A DNA stretch of 64,000 nucleotides from NCBI GenBank assembly GCA_022478985.1, contig JAKSZP010010595.1, forward strand, positions 124,001-188,000, in the 5' to 3' direction. The stretch is from Massospora cicadina. Taxonomy: Eukaryota; Entomophthoromycota; Entomophthoromycetes; Entomophthorales; Entomophthoraceae. Shown here one piece after another: positions 22,640 to 33,919 of this stretch. Position 1 is the stretch's first letter. The number at the start of each line of letters is the position of its first letter. The notes under the pieces are model-generated. The model was not told the origin of the DNA. It ran no database searches and was given only the letters and a program-made list of their open reading frames with translations. Both the position numbers and the translations under genes were made by a program.

Positions 22640-23335
22640 CCTTGGCCTACCAGTAAAATCCCCATGCAGGGTAATGACAGTGGTGCTTCTGGAAGAACTG
22701 ACTGGGCTGTCCGAGGAACAGAAAGATAGGGTGATGGACTTGTTTGTAAAATACTAAGGAATTTTTGCATCCACCAACCACAATTTGGGTTACGTGTGGG
22801 GGGTTGTGCATTGGGTGTACATGGGCAATCAACACCCTTTCAGTCACATCCTGTTAGGTGCTTAAAAACTGCAGAGAAAGTTGTCTCCGATGAGGTAGCC
22901 CAAATAATAATACAGGGGATGTTAGAGCCATCCAAGAGCCTATGGCATCGCCAGTGTTAATTGTTAAGAGAAAAGGTGGTACTAAATGGGTGGTCATTGA
23001 CTACCAGAAGCTTAATAGCGTTACTAATAAAGATTCCTACCCCATCTCATAAATTGAAGACGCTTTAGATCAACTTGGAGGGGCTAACTATTTTTCTGCC
23101 ATGAATTTGTTATTAGGGTATTAGAAGATTTAGTTGCAGGTGGCGTAACGGGAAAAATGCACTATAACCACCTCAAAGGGGTTGTTTCAAACCATGTGTA
23201 TGCCCAAGGGTTATTTAACGCCCCAGTTATGTTCCAGCGGGCTATGGACATGATTTTAGGTGATTTGAAGTTTTACTATGTTTTAGTCTACCATGACAAT
23301 ATTACTGTGTTCTCTAAGACAGTCACAGAACCGAT
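22640..23335 (+). pseudogene. Gyp-A RT, N-terminal part, broken
   Basis: Reverse transcriptase fingers and palm: PVLIVKRKGGTKWVVIDYQK (about 22940-23000), NKDSYPIS followed by a stop, IEDALDQLGGANYFSAMN (about 23050-23110) and YVLVYHDNITVFSKTVTE (23280-23330). The catalytic YLDD has become YHDN, so this copy cannot polymerise. Several stops precede it. The reading breaks off at 23340 where Gyp-B is inserted and resumes at 29561. Confidence 0.85.
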
Positions 23336-23340
23336 TTGGC
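23336..23340. repeat. Target duplication of Gyp-B, left copy
   Basis: TTGGC directly before the LTR. The right copy is TTGGT at 29539-29543. Confidence 0.65.
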
Positions 23341-24066
23341 TGTGGGATCCACCGACAGATGCCACAAATTTTTTTGTTAAAGTGAGAATTTTACTTTATA
23401 AATAAGAGTAATAAATAATGCTTTGTTAAAGTTTTTTATGTTATTTATTGTTTAAGCGGGGCAAAACCAAGAAAGGTCCTTTTCTCAATAATAGTATTTC
23501 CTATTTAAACTAGTCAAAATCCTGGGCCCATGGGTATTTGGGGCTAAAGTATTATAAAGCTGAGTTATCCAAATTAGGAAATATAGGCTTTCAGCCTATC
23601 TGATTGAAGATAAATTTTTTGAGGCAAAACTGACCCATGCGGTAACAATTTGATAAATTGTATCCAATCAACAGCAAGTAAAATCTTCTCACCTTGGAGG
23701 TGGTCAGACTCATATGGTAATGATTTGTTAATTTGCACCCTATCATTGTCAAGTAAAATCTTCTCACCTCAGAGGTGGTCAGACTCACATGGTATCGAAC
23801 ACCTCAAATTTGGCCAAGAAGTCGGAGCAATCCTATTATTAATTATTACCTTATTATGCCAATTTTGGTTATAAACCATATTTTCCCAATAGTTAGGATT
23901 CCACCGAGAATCCGCCAAGGTCTTTTCGCTGTAGGTATTCATATTGTTGATAACCACAATATTATTCAAAGATTGGGCAGGTGATGGGACAATCATAGTA
24001 GCAGATTCAGGGGCACTCATACCTCCAACATTCTTTTTCATAAGTTGATAAGGAGATTGTCTGACA
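23341..24066 (-). repeat. Gyp-B 3' LTR
   Basis: Plus-strand limits TGTGGGATCC and TCTGACA. Pairs with 28816-29538 along its whole length. It contains a two-copy direct repeat with a 75-bp period (units starting AAGTAAAATCTTCTCACCT at 23676 and 23751), present in the partner LTR too. On the minus strand it is preceded by a purine-rich TTGAGGTGGGCAA at 24079-24067, the likely polypurine tract. Confidence 0.9.
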
Positions 24067-24139
24067 TTGCCCACCTCAAGAATGTTGGGAGTGGTGTAGG
24101 GTCATAGGAAGTGGCCATGTACCCAGTTTATGATAATTC

Positions 24140-25110
24140 CTGTAGCCAAAGACTGAATAGAATACTCATTTCTCTTTTGTACATGATGGTAAATGGCCCC
24201 TCCCATATTGATCTAAGTTTGCCACTATGTGGAGTTATGCGATTGTGGTAATATAAAACCCTATCTGACACTTGGAAAGAAGGTAGAGGAGCTCAGAGCT
24301 CATTGGCAGCTTGGCTTTCTTTAGTAACCGTTTTTGCTAGGTTGGTCATAGCCTCTGATTGAAGCCGAATTATGCAGTTAGCTAACCTTCACATGGCTTT
24401 CTCGGGGTTCCTCTCCTATAGAGAAGACCTCCTTAGCTAAAAGAGCAGGTATGCCCAGTTCCCTGCCATAAAAAACTCGGAAAGGGGACATTTTCAAAAT
24501 CTAATGATAGCTAATTTGTTAAGCCATAAGCGCGCTTGGGAGATAATGATCCCAATGAAGGGGATCAGATGAAGCCATTTTCCATAAATTAAAAACCAGA
24601 GTACCATTTGCTCGCTACACTGTACCATTGGTTGATGGGTTACATGGAGCTGAGAACAGTTGCTGGGCTCCCATGGAAGTAGCCAAGATTTTAACTACTC
24701 TAATGGTAAAATTTTTCCCGTTGTCGCAGAGTAGTACTTGAGGGCACCCATGTCAAGTGAAAATATTTTGATGAAGAAAGGTGGCAGTGGCCTTAGCAGT
24801 TTGGGCTGGCTGCGCCACAGCTTCAACCCACTTCGTGAAGTGGTCAATGCCTATGAAAATATATCTGTTTCCACCTGTAGTTTGAGGAGGCGGCCCTACT
24901 ACATCCAAGCTTATGGTATGGAATAGCTGTTGCAGGGTAGTTGGCTGATATTGTATCTAGTCTTGAACTGAGACTGCTTCTTACACGTAAGCAAGCATCC
25001 AAGACTTCAACGATGGCTTCCATGATTCCCTCCCAAAACTGTGATCCTTAATCCATTCCTATGTTTTCTTTACTCCTCCATGGCCTAAAGTCGAATAAGC
25101 TTCCAAGCTA
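24140..25110 (-). pseudogene. Gyp-B integrase, broken
   Basis: Minus-strand Ty3 integrase. Core text spread over frames: SLDVVGPPPQTTGGNRYIF (about 24880-24940), IDHFTKWVEAVAQPAQTAKA (about 24780-24860), HGCPQVLL followed by CDNGKNF (about 24710-24760, second catalytic D present), a STNGTV segment with a stop beside it (about 24620), KMSPFRVFYGRELGIPALLA (about 24440-24500), then the GPF module with RVLYYHNRITPHSGKLRSIW and EGPFTI (about 24180-24260). The zinc finger near 24960-25050 is poorly preserved. Confidence 0.8.
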
Positions 25111-25130
25111 ATAGGTACACGTTCCGAGGG

Positions 25131-26662
25131 TCATAGATAAGGCAACCACTTTACCCCCACTTGTTTAAAACTTCCCACTTCTACTTTAGTGTTATGGGAG
25201 TGCTGAGCCAACATCTTCTGTACAGGCTCATCCTCATCTTCCCAGTCATTTGGGGTCATTAAAAGATCATACAGCTGCTCCACTTCACTGTTGTCTAAAT
25301 GGAGGATGGGCAGCCGAGTTAACCCATCAACATTCATGTAACGGGTTCCAGCGCGGTGTTCGATCTTCATATCATAATGCTGGAGCTTTAGAACCCCGCA
25401 AGCTAACCGCCCCATAGGGTCCTTCATGTTTTGCAACCATTTTAAAGAGGCGTGGTCCGTAATCACAGTGAAAGAGGTCCCATACAAGAAAGGGCAGTAA
25501 TGCTTCACTGCTAGTATAATGGCAAGACACTCCATCTTGGTAACACTATAGTTGCGTTCTGCCTTTGATAGCATCTTACTAAAATATGAGACAGGATTAT
25601 CTACCCCTTTTTCATCTAATTAGCTAGGATGGCCCCGACGGTGTAGTCTGAAGCATCTGTAAACAAGATAAACGGTTTTCCATAATAGGGATGCCTTAGG
25701 ACATGCCATTTTTGTAGCAGCAACTTCATTGTTTTATAGGCGGCCTTCTGTTCAGTGCCCCATTGAAAAGGGATATTCTTTTTTAGTAAGCGAACAAGGG
25801 GCTCGCTGAGTTGGGCAAACTTAGGGATGAACTGATGGTAATACCCCAACATCCCTAGAAATACCTGTATATCCTGTAGGTTTTTGGGGGGTGGCATTCT
25901 GGCAATCGCTTCAACCTTATCTTATATAGGTTGTATACCCTCTCAAGAAATGGTAATCAAGGAAATTTAATTGCTTTTGGAAAAAAGTACACTTTGAAGG
26001 CTTAATTTTGATAGTTGAGCGTTGTAAGCGTTGGAACACCTCCTTCAAATGTTCAAGGTGTTCATTAAAGGACTTTGAGATTACGGTAATGTCATCAAGG
26101 TGGACGATAACGCAGGTTAACTTGAGATCCTGAAAAATGTGATCCATCGCACGCTGGAAAGAGGCAGGTGCGTTGCACAACCTTTGAGGTAATTGCGTGG
26201 GTTGGAAAAGACCTTCACTGCATATCAATGCGCATTTCTCTTGATCTTGAGGAGATAGATCCATCTACAATAACCACTGGCCAAGTCCATGGCAGAGAAA
26301 AAGTTTGAGCCTGAAAGCTGGACCAGGGCATCATCAATGCGTGGGATAGGATAGCTATCCTTTTTCATAAGATTGTTTAACCTGTGATAGTCCATAACTA
26401 TCTGACGACCTCCATTTTTCTTCTTAATTAGCAAAAGGGGGGAGGACCAAGGGCTTTGTGAAGGAACTAGCAACCCCACATCTAATAACTGCGTGAGTTT
26501 CATCCTCATTTGTTGTTCCTCCACCTTTGACTTGCGATAAGGTTTTGACCTAATAGGATGTGCATCACCCACATCGATGGAATGGCACCAGCCCTTCATG
26601 TGGCCATAATAATTGTTCAACTTCGAAAATATATCACTATACTCATCTAGGAGAGTATGCAC
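25131..26662 (-). pseudogene. Gyp-B RT and RNase H, frameshifted
   Basis: Minus-strand reverse transcriptase and RNase H in four frames. 26662-26225: DEYSDIFSKL, SPWSSPLLLIKKKNGGRQIV, MDYHRLN, SYPIPRIDDAL and FSAMDLASGY. A frame change near 26250 leads to 26264-25917: PTQLPQRLCNAPASFQRAMD and VIVHLDDITVISK, where YLDD is HLDD (catalytic Asp pair kept). 25897-25616: FLGMLGYYHQFIPKF and ILFTDASDYTVGAIL, the start of RNase H with its first Asp. 25574-25131: LSKAERNYSVTKMECLAIIL and VITDHASLKWLQN, which carry further RNase H residues, then a tail toward the integrase. This is the best preserved LTR-element polymerase in the window. Confidence 0.9.
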
Positions 26663-26946
26663 TTTCTCTAACTCATCTGAAGTCAGCTCATCCGAGATAT
26701 GGACATTTGGTAAGGTTATACCAGCTTATCTGTGGGCAGGCCTAAATCAGCCATCGAGCAAACGGAGTGGATTTGTTCAACTTCCTCCACAGGGAGTAAA
26801 AACCCTCGGCCCACCTTCTGATGCTTTCTTACAATTATGTCCTTTTATAGTGAGGTTTCCCAACAGTAGAGTAATAGGCCTCTGATAGGCTGGGTCTAAA
26901 ATGCCAGGCAATACCCGAGGCTCAAAAGGGCTAACTCCATCAATGC

Positions 26947-27642
26947 TTAAGAGATGTAATAAGCAGTGGCGTGGGATTTGGAGCGTAATTTCGTGTCAAC
27001 CACTTGTTGTTCACCCGGCTTAATCACCACCTCATCTACTTCATAAAATGGAATACCATAGCTAGCCTCCACTGAATTGGGCAAATTCTTAGTGTTGCAC
27101 CCAGAAGTGACATAATGTAAAGACAAAGCGGAAAAGGGGTATTCAACCAGGCAGGTGTAGTCATTCTTGATGAGTTTTTTGTTGGATAAGACAAATGGAG
27201 CTTCGTAGTTCATTAAAGATAGGAACCCTTGCTTCATGTTGATGATGCCTTAATATTCAATCATAAACTGAGTACCTATGAGCATATCATAGGAGTTATT
27301 ATCTGAGGCCACAGCGGGGGCTGATAGGATAAGCTTCTCAATGCGTATGGGAAGAGAGGAATAAGCGCCAAGGGCGCGGGTGTTGTTTGGGCCTGCAGTT
27401 CCAAACTACTTGATATAATATAAGTCAGACATCATTTTAATCATTTTCATCATCTGAGATGAGATTACATTCACTGGAGAACCTGTATCCAAGATAGCCA
27501 TCACCTGGACTTTGTGAACAACTACTTCAACCTTGGTAAGTGTGCTTCCAAAGTTGGCCGACAGCGCTAAGACCTCCTTGAAATGAAAAGTAGAGGTTAA
27601 TTTGCGTGCAGTCTCAGGGTGAGTCTCCAGAATAGACTGCAT
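26947..27642 (-). pseudogene. Gyp-B protease and protease-RT linker
   Basis: 27642-27406 on the minus strand contains VMAILDTGSPVNVISSQMMK: an intact DTG catalytic triplet of a retropepsin-type aspartic protease. 27237-26947 is a following piece (YGIPFYEVDEVVIKPGEQQV) that links protease to RT in this lineage. The two lie in different frames, so the polyprotein is broken between them. Confidence 0.8.
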
Positions 27643-27725
27643 GGTATGCCCTCACTGTAAAGGGTGAATTAAGCTCAATAGGAGCTAATCAGCGTCGCTG
27701 GCTGTGTCAATAATTTCCATACAAC

Positions 27726-28735
27726 CTATAACTTGGCAGAGGTAAGTATCCTCAGTATGGTGGTTTCATCTACTTTTTTGGCGTTTAGGTGATCAGGGAC
27801 CTCCACTTCCGCGGGAGCTCCCAATAAATAGTACCCAACATCATTGTAACCCCCCTCAGAGTTGGCCTCAGTGGTATTCTCAACCATGGGCAAGGCTGCA
27901 ATTGAAGTATGGGAGACAGCCATGAGAGGTTGGGTAATTAGCTTTGCTTTAACTGGCATTTTTACAACCCCAGTAGTTCTGGAGGATATACCCTTAGGGC
28001 GCGCACTTGTTGGCTGAGCTGAAGGGGAAACCACAGTAGGGAACTCCGTTTTACATAAATGAGAGATGTTCATTTTAAGTTGCACCGAAGAATCAGGTTT
28101 TGCAGGGAGAATAGACACAGGTGGCCTCACTTCCAACAGTTCAATAGGCCGCAGCTCACCTAAAGGAATATGGGCGACGTCTAACAAAGCCTCTTTTATA
28201 TCACAGAAGGTTGTAAAGTGGCGTTTCACTGATATGATATGCCTGGCAAGAGAGGGTTGTGAAGCTAACCCTGTTAATATGGTGGCAATAGCATCATCCA
28301 GGGTAAGCAGGTTAGACGTAACCAGCCTTTGAGCAGTGAGATAGAAATGCTCAGCAAAACTAACGAGGGTTTCACCCCCATACATGGCAAGGCGCATGAA
28401 AGCCTGTTTTTCTCTGTATAAGCTCTGCTTGGATCCGAATTCAGCCTAGAGGGCCTTATTAACATCTGGCCAGGTGTGCTGAGGATCCAGGTGAGGAACG
28501 ATCAACTCTTGGGCTTTGTGGCTTAAACAGGGAAGAATGTACTGAACTTTATGTTTATCAGTGGCGCCATCCATCGCAGCTTCATAAACATACAAAAAGG
28601 AAGCAATTCTCCCTTCATCTGGGGTGTATCTGTCCTTTATAGGTAATTTAAACGGCCGTTGCTCTAGCTTTTTGAGACGGGAGAAAGAGCTGGCTAGTTA
28701 CTTCTTGAGAGCAACTAATCATAATTCAGGAGAGC
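27726..28735 (-). pseudogene. Gyp-B gag
   Basis: The 223-codon frame at 28397-27726 has MRLAMYGGETLVSFAEHFYL and LTLDDAIATILTGLASQPSL, typical of Ty3 capsid helices (a retrotrans_gag-like stretch), followed by a Pro/Ser-rich region. Upstream frames (28465-28274 and further right) hold the N-terminal part, interrupted by a stop. No clear CCHC knuckle is visible between here and the protease. Confidence 0.65.
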
Positions 28736-28799
28736 TGCTCACGTTGACAGCCTCCATTGCCTTGATACTTTATCGAAGTATTCAGGGGATTCAACCCCT

Positions 28800-28812
28800 G
28801 TAGTGAGCACCA
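28800..28812 (-). other. Gyp-B primer-binding site
   Basis: Minus strand TGGTGCTCACTAC, three bases after the 5' LTR. Identical over 13 bases to the site of Gyp-A although the LTRs are different. Confidence 0.75.
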
Positions 28813-28815
28813 ATT

Positions 28816-29538
28816 TGTGGGATTCGCCAATGGATGCCACAAATAATTTATTAAAGTAAGATTCTTACTTTTTAATAAAAGTATAAAATAATGTGTTATT
28901 ATAGTTTTTATGTTTTTTATCATTTAAGCGGGGCAAAACCAAGAAAGGTCCTTTTCTCAATAATAGTATTTCCTATTTAAACTAGTCAAAATCCTGGGCC
29001 TATGGGTATTTGGGGCTAAAGTATTTTAAAAGCTGAGTCATCCAAATTAGGAAATATAGGCTTTCAGCCTATCTGATTGAAGATAAAATTTTGAGGAAAA
29101 ACTGACCCATGTGGTAATGATTTGATAAATTGTATCCAATTACCAGCGAGTAAAATCTTCTCACCTCAGAGGTGGTCAGACTTGTGTGATAGTGATTTGC
29201 TAATTTGCACCCTATCATCGTTGAGTAAAATCTTCTCACCTCAGAGGTGGTCAGACTCACGTGGTATCAAACACCTCAAATTCGGCCGAGAAGTTGGAGC
29301 AATCCTATTATCAATTCTTACCTTAGTAAGCTGATTTTGGTTATAAACCATATTTTCCCAATAGTTAGGATTCCACCGAGAATCCGCCAAGGTCTTTTCG
29401 CCGTGGGTATTCATATTGTTGATAACCACAATATTATTCAAAGATCAGGCGGTTGATGGGCCAATCATGGTAGCAGATTTGGGGGCACTCATACCTCCAA
29501 CATTCTTTTTCATAAGGTGAGAAGGAGATTTTCTGACA
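28816..29538 (-). repeat. Gyp-B 5' LTR
   Basis: Plus-strand limits TGTGGGATTC and TCTGACA. Near-identical partner of 23341-24066, including both 75-bp repeat units and the terminal block ATACCTCCAACATTCTTTTT. Confidence 0.9.
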
Positions 29539-29543
29539 TTGGT
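29539..29543. repeat. Target duplication of Gyp-B, right copy
   Basis: TTGGT, partner of TTGGC at 23336-23340. Gyp-A RT resumes within 20 bases. Confidence 0.65.
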
Positions 29544-29560
29544 CAGGCATTAAGCATGAT

Positions 29561-30147
29561 AATTGAGTGTTTTTGAGGATGGTCAGTAACTACCATCAGA
29601 TCATTCCTAACTTCAGTTGTATTAGGGCACTGCTCTTTGAGCTATTGAAGAAGAACGCCACTTTTGACTGGGCTGAACGATGCCAAAACACTTTTGATGT
29701 TTTGCGGACTGCGTTGACAAGTGCATCAGTTTGCAATATCCCAATTATAAAAAGGAAATATAGTGCAAATAAACGCATCACTTTCCACTGAAGGGGCAAT
29801 GTTGTTCAAGAAGGGTGTTGAAGGTGTGGAGCACCCTGTCACGTTTAGTATCTGGAGTTTAAACTGTCATGAACAAAATTACACTGTGGCTGAGAAGGAT
29901 TTATTAGCAGTGATATATACATAAAAACTGTTCTGGGTATACCTCCATGGGGTGAAAGAGCCAAGTGGTAGCTGATCATACATCCTTACGTTGTCTGCAG
30001 AATCTCCATGAACCTGAAGGACGGCTTTCACAATGGGCATTGAAGCTCCATGCATATGACTTTGAGATAGTAAACCAGATGGGGGAAAACATCAGAATAC
30101 AGACTGTCTCACACGGTTACCTAAGGTCGCCATTAGGGCGGATTTAG
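29561..30147 (+). pseudogene. Gyp-A RT connection and RNase H, broken
   Basis: Plus-strand continuation of Gyp-A pol: FLRMVSNYHQIIPNFS and LFELLKKNATFDWAERCQNT (29567-29700) are the Ty3 RT connection region; ENYTVAEKDLLAVIYT-like text follows near 29875-29925 in another frame; MVADHTSLRCLQNLHEPEGR and LSQWALKLHAYDFEIVNQ (29965-30110) are RNase H. Compared with Gyp-B about 60 residues are missing between KTVTE and FLRM, so Gyp-A carries a deletion here in addition to the Gyp-B insertion. Confidence 0.85.
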
Positions 30148-30399
30148 CTGACATCATGTATGAGAATATGGTGCTGGGCAAATATCACAACAAACTGCCA
30201 CATGTGATCAAGGCGTTAGATGGGCTTAGACGAGATACCTTCTTTCGCAATGAGAATCCATATAAGAAAGTTGGAGAAGCGATGCTGAGCTTCCCAAAAC
30301 CCTCTGCAAGGGCAGCTATTATTTTGGATGCAAATAGAGCGGGTAGGGCATAGAGGGTTGCAGAAAACGTTAAAGTTCTTGTGACAACGCTACTTTTGG

Positions 30400-31320
30400 G
30401 AGAGTATGCACTATGATGTGCTCAAAACGGTTGCTTGTTGTCATCAGTCCCAAGTAGAGAAACCTTTCCTCAAGAAAACCACCTACTAGATGGTTAAGCC
30501 CCGTTTTTAATTGCATACTGTTTCTCTTGATGTGATGGCTTTTCAGACTGGCACAAACCGCGCCAAGTATATAATAGTAGCAATTGACCATTTGACATGT
30601 TGAGGAAATCAAAAACTATCAATGATTTATGGGCTGTCACCACCACCAAGTTTATCATGGAATGTGTCATACAGTGACATGGCTGTCCGAAATTTATCCC
30701 CATGGACAAATGAATAATTACACGTCGCAGATCCTGCCCAAGATGAACAAACTGATAGTAATCCTCGGGGTCTTGAAAACACCCTACCACACTGAATCTA
30801 CTGTAATAATGGAACGGGTGAATGTAACATTGGTAACCATTCTCTGCAAGATTGTAAAATATTAGCCCTCTGAATGGAGTATCCTCTTATCCACTGCCAT
30901 CTTTGCGTATAATATTACCTACCACTTGTCAATCAGAAAGAGTCATTATCAATTGCTCTTTGGTATACATTCAGCTTTCCAGATCTTCTGTACTCCTGTG
31001 TTGAGTATACGGGAGGATTAGAATCGCAATGTTATCTGACCAATTTAATTGACACGCAGGTAAAGCTATAAATGAAAGCTTATCCTACTAGCTTGGCTAA
31101 AAAGATTTGTAATCAGTCAGCTGACCAAAATAAATGTAGTAGACTACAACAATTCTCTGTAGAAGATCATGTCTTGTTCCACGACCAACCTGGATTTGGA
31201 AGGAGAAACATGCTTGCTAACATCTGGACTGGACCATTTGAAGTCATTGAGAAGTCAGGTATTGATGCATACACCATCAAGGAACCCACGGGTTGTCAGA
31301 TTATCAATTGAGTTCATGCG
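30400..31320 (+). pseudogene. Gyp-A integrase, broken
   Basis: Plus-strand integrase: SLDVMAFQTGTNRAKYIIVA and IDHLT (about 30515-30600, first catalytic D), TTTKFIMECVIQ (about 30640-30675), HGCPKFIPMD (about 30685-30710), PYHTESTVIMERVNVTLV (about 30780-30835, catalytic E in MERVN), AIFAYNITYHLSIRKSHYQL (about 30895-30960) and the C-terminal module VEDHVLFHDQPGFGRR, IWTGPFEV and DAYTIKEPTG (31160-31310). Stops and frameshifts separate the parts. Confidence 0.85.
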
Positions 31321-31364
31321 AAGTTACTTTGAGCATACAAGCAGCAGGAGCTTACCATCCAGCC

Positions 31365-31376
31365 AATGGGGGATAA
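31365..31376 (+). other. Gyp-A polypurine tract
   Basis: AATGGGGGATAA directly before the 3' LTR. Confidence 0.65.
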
Positions 31377-31867
31377 TATCAAATAATTAATATGACTAGA
31401 CGATAAGCCATATATCCAGAGGATAAAACTATATGAGTCAAGGTGAGCCTCAAGATTGAGCGGAAGATTAGGTAGATGGAAAGCGAATTGATCTAAGTAC
31501 TGATAGTTATGCAAATTGAGGTAATTCCTCCAAAGATTCATTGATGGGATAAACCCCTATAGACTGTAGGGAACAGAGAGTTACTAAGCTGAAGAATTGG
31601 AATTGGTTGCGACTATTAAAGATTAATAGTTGAACAAAAGAATGGAGAGAGGAAGTTTTTGAGTATAAAACGAGGAAGAAAGTAGCAGAGTAATCTGCAT
31701 TAAATATATATAAATTAAGTAGTGTCAGTTGGGCAATAGCTCCATATTTTACATATCATTATTATTTACTAAAATCGGCGATCTTCATATCATCTGGTCC
31801 TTACTCAGCGGTGTTAAACCAGTGAAACAAGCATAGAAGATCTAAGAAATAATACCAAAAGTTAACA
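31377..31867 (+). repeat. Gyp-A 3' LTR
   Basis: Partner of 18473-18965. Starts TATCAAA (the TG has decayed to TA) and ends GTTAACA. Confidence 0.85.
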
Positions 31868-31872
31868 AATGC
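31868..31872. repeat. Target duplication of Gyp-A, right copy
   Basis: AATGC, partner of AATGT at 18468-18472. Confidence 0.65.
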
Positions 31873-33060
31873 CCACCGCGCTAATCAGCCCTCAGGTTCC
31901 TTCAAGTTGTTCAACCATCATAAGGATGAATGGTCATTTACAACAGTAAAGTGTGTGCCTTTTAGATAATTCTGAAGCAGTTTATAGGCATATATTACCA
32001 CCAAGCATTTCCTTTCTGTCACTGTGTAGTTCCTTTTGTACATTTAGTGTCCAACTAGGAAAGGTGATAGTATGTTACTCTACATCTTCTCCTACCTGGG
32101 ACAACATGGCTCTGACTGTTATGAGTGAATCTCGGTCTGGACAATAGCTCATGAAAAAGTTTGGGTATTGCAGAACTGGAGCTGTTATCAGTGCTAATCA
32201 AAGCTAATCAGGTGCCTTTAAAAACCAATTCCAGTTTAATGAGACCTTATCCTTGAGTAAATTAAATAACGGCTCTCCAATTTGTGCAAGATCTGCAATG
32301 TCAACTGATTATACTTAAAAATTTGTAAATCACACTTTGATTCAAGCCATTTTATCTTTAATATCTCATCTAGCTGGATGGCTGAGGTCGGAGTCCCTCC
32401 TAGTTTATAAAAAGCATATGAACTCTAGTTGATCTTTTATGAAATTGACACTTCCTAGCTTGTTTTCAAATTACCAACTGCTAATTTCCTAAAGACCTCT
32501 CTTAAATGTTCCAGGTCATCATTATAGGTGAGATTGAAAATGTTAATGTTGTCCAGGTATACCAACACATTGACTACTTTAAATCTCCCAGGATTTTGTC
32601 CATCACTCTCTGGAACATAGCCAGGGCATTATATAGCCCTTATGACATCTTTTTAGCTGGAATATGACCCCTCTGAGTTATTATCGCGCATTTTTTGTGC
32701 TCCTCTTTGAGAATATCTATTTGCTAATACCCACTGATAAAGTCCATAGTGGAGAAGAACTTTTCGCCTCCTAGTCAATCCAAGGCGTCATCAGTTCCCA
32801 GATGGGGATATGGATCCTTATTTGTGATATTTTTCAGCTAACAATAATCAATGACACCTGATTGTTCCTGCCTTACTTTTTACTAATAAAATTGGGGCAG
32901 CTCAAGGTCTTTTTGATGGGCCAACATGCCGCGATCCAGAAGCTTTTTAATTTCCTTTGAAACAACTTCTTCTTCTGAGTTTAAGCATTTAATCAGGCTT
33001 AATTGGACGGGTTCATGATCACCGGTATAGATGGTGTATATCAAGTTCCTAGAACAACCT
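31873..33060 (-). pseudogene. Gyp-E RT and RNase H N-terminal part, broken
   Basis: Minus strand, from right to left: KEIKKLLDRGMLAHQKDLEL (32883-33080 frame, RT fingers), NKDPYPHLGTDDALD (about 32770-32830), GGEKFFSTMDFISGY (about 32715-32770), VLVYLDNINIFNLTY (about 32525-32570; YLDD has become YLDN), then RNase H: RAMLSQ (about 32100-32120), NYTVTERKCLVVIYAYKLL (about 31985-32040), FTVVNDHSSL with a stop, and LNNLKEPEG and LARW at 31873-31905. The domain ends at the Gyp-A insertion and resumes at 18472. Confidence 0.85.
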
Positions 33061-33903
33061 AGGTTGAAACTTCTTTGCAAATATTTACCAGTATTTCATA
33101 AGTAAATTCTGAACTTGAAGCCTTTTCCAAGTCAATCAGGTTTCCTAGTTTAGCCATCAGAATGACAATATTGGTGCCAATTGTCTTTTGTCAGGAAGTC
33201 CTATTTCGTCTAAGGTCCCAAAATATAAAAAAGCATGAATCTCCGTGGATGGGAATAAAAGAAAGAAGGCAATAACTTGATGCCTCATAATAGTAATAGG
33301 CTGATATGTAAGTTTTCCCATAAGATGTGAATCTCTAGGTGAGCAAAAATGACTATACAAGGTGCAATACTTTGTTTCAATCAGGATATAGACCACAGCT
33401 ATAATATCTACTTATAAAATCCTAGTGGAATCTTAATAGTCAGGCCAGTAGGGAATACTAGTTGAGTCCAGGAACCACAGTAATTTATCTGATTTGAGCT
33501 TCATGGGCTTCTATCAACTCGCATTTCTGCACTAGTATGGGCTTCATTTTTGATCAAGAGTTGGTGTACTTAATTGGCTTTATTTTATCCTTGTAGGCCA
33601 GTATAAAAATAAATTAGGTTCAACCTTTTCAGCCTTCCCGCTCTTATTATATTATGATTGGATACTTTGCCCAAAGATGATGAGGGTGTCCTCTTTGAGT
33701 TTTGTAACTACACCAAATCTTCACAAAAAATTGGTCCTGATTCTATTTCAAAGTTTTTATTTAACAATACTATGGAAGGCGCAGTTACTACGATAGAAAT
33801 AAAACGCAATGGTAGTGTATTGTATGCCCCAAGAGACTTAGTAGTGTGCATTCCTGCCATGTGATACTCTTGTCAGTGGGCACCATTGGGTGCAATCTTA
33901 AGA
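33061..33903 (-). pseudogene. Gyp-E protease C-terminal part and linker
   Basis: Minus strand: MAGMHTTKSLGAYNTLPLRF and VTAPSIVLLNKN (about 33755-33865) match AGAQSTIS, GAYSSLPLRF and TPAVVLSNNN of the Gyp-A protease region. Further left, 33396-33157 (TYQPITIMRHQVIAFFLLFP) and other short frames form the linker toward RT. The N-terminal half of the protease, with the active-site region, is on the other side of H1 at about 35972-36030. Confidence 0.65.
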
Positions 33904-33919
33904 ATCATGAACAGTTTAA
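33904..33919. repeat. Target duplication of H1, left copy
   Basis: ATCATGAACAGTTTAA; the right copy ATCATGACCAATTTAA is at 35956-35971, 14 of 16 bases alike. Confidence 0.65.

Larger units (their letters stand above)
23341..29538 (-). mobile_element. Gyp-B: Ty3/gypsy element inside Gyp-A
   Basis: A minus-strand Ty3/gypsy element of about 6.2 kb with LTRs of 726 and 723 bp that are visibly more alike than those of Gyp-A, C or E, so it is the youngest LTR element here. Gene order from right to left: 5' LTR, primer-binding site, gag, protease, RT, RNase H, integrase, polypurine tract, 3' LTR. ORFs are longer than in the other copies but still broken by frameshifts and stops. Confidence 0.9.
18473..31867 (+). 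mobile_element. Gyp-A: Ty3/gypsy element in Gyp-E RNase H
   Basis: A plus-strand Ty3/gypsy element with LTRs of 493 and 491 bp, a primer-binding site, gag, protease, RT, RNase H, integrase and polypurine tract in the canonical order. Gyp-B (23341-29538) is inserted in its RT. Removing Gyp-B leaves about 7.2 kb. A segment of RT between the YxDD region and the connection domain is also missing, beyond what Gyp-B explains. Every gene has stops, so it is inactive. Confidence 0.85.

Noticed and set aside
23676..23830. CRISPR-like repeat array
   Set aside because: Only two long units with a 75-bp period, inside an LTR, in a eukaryotic transposon context.
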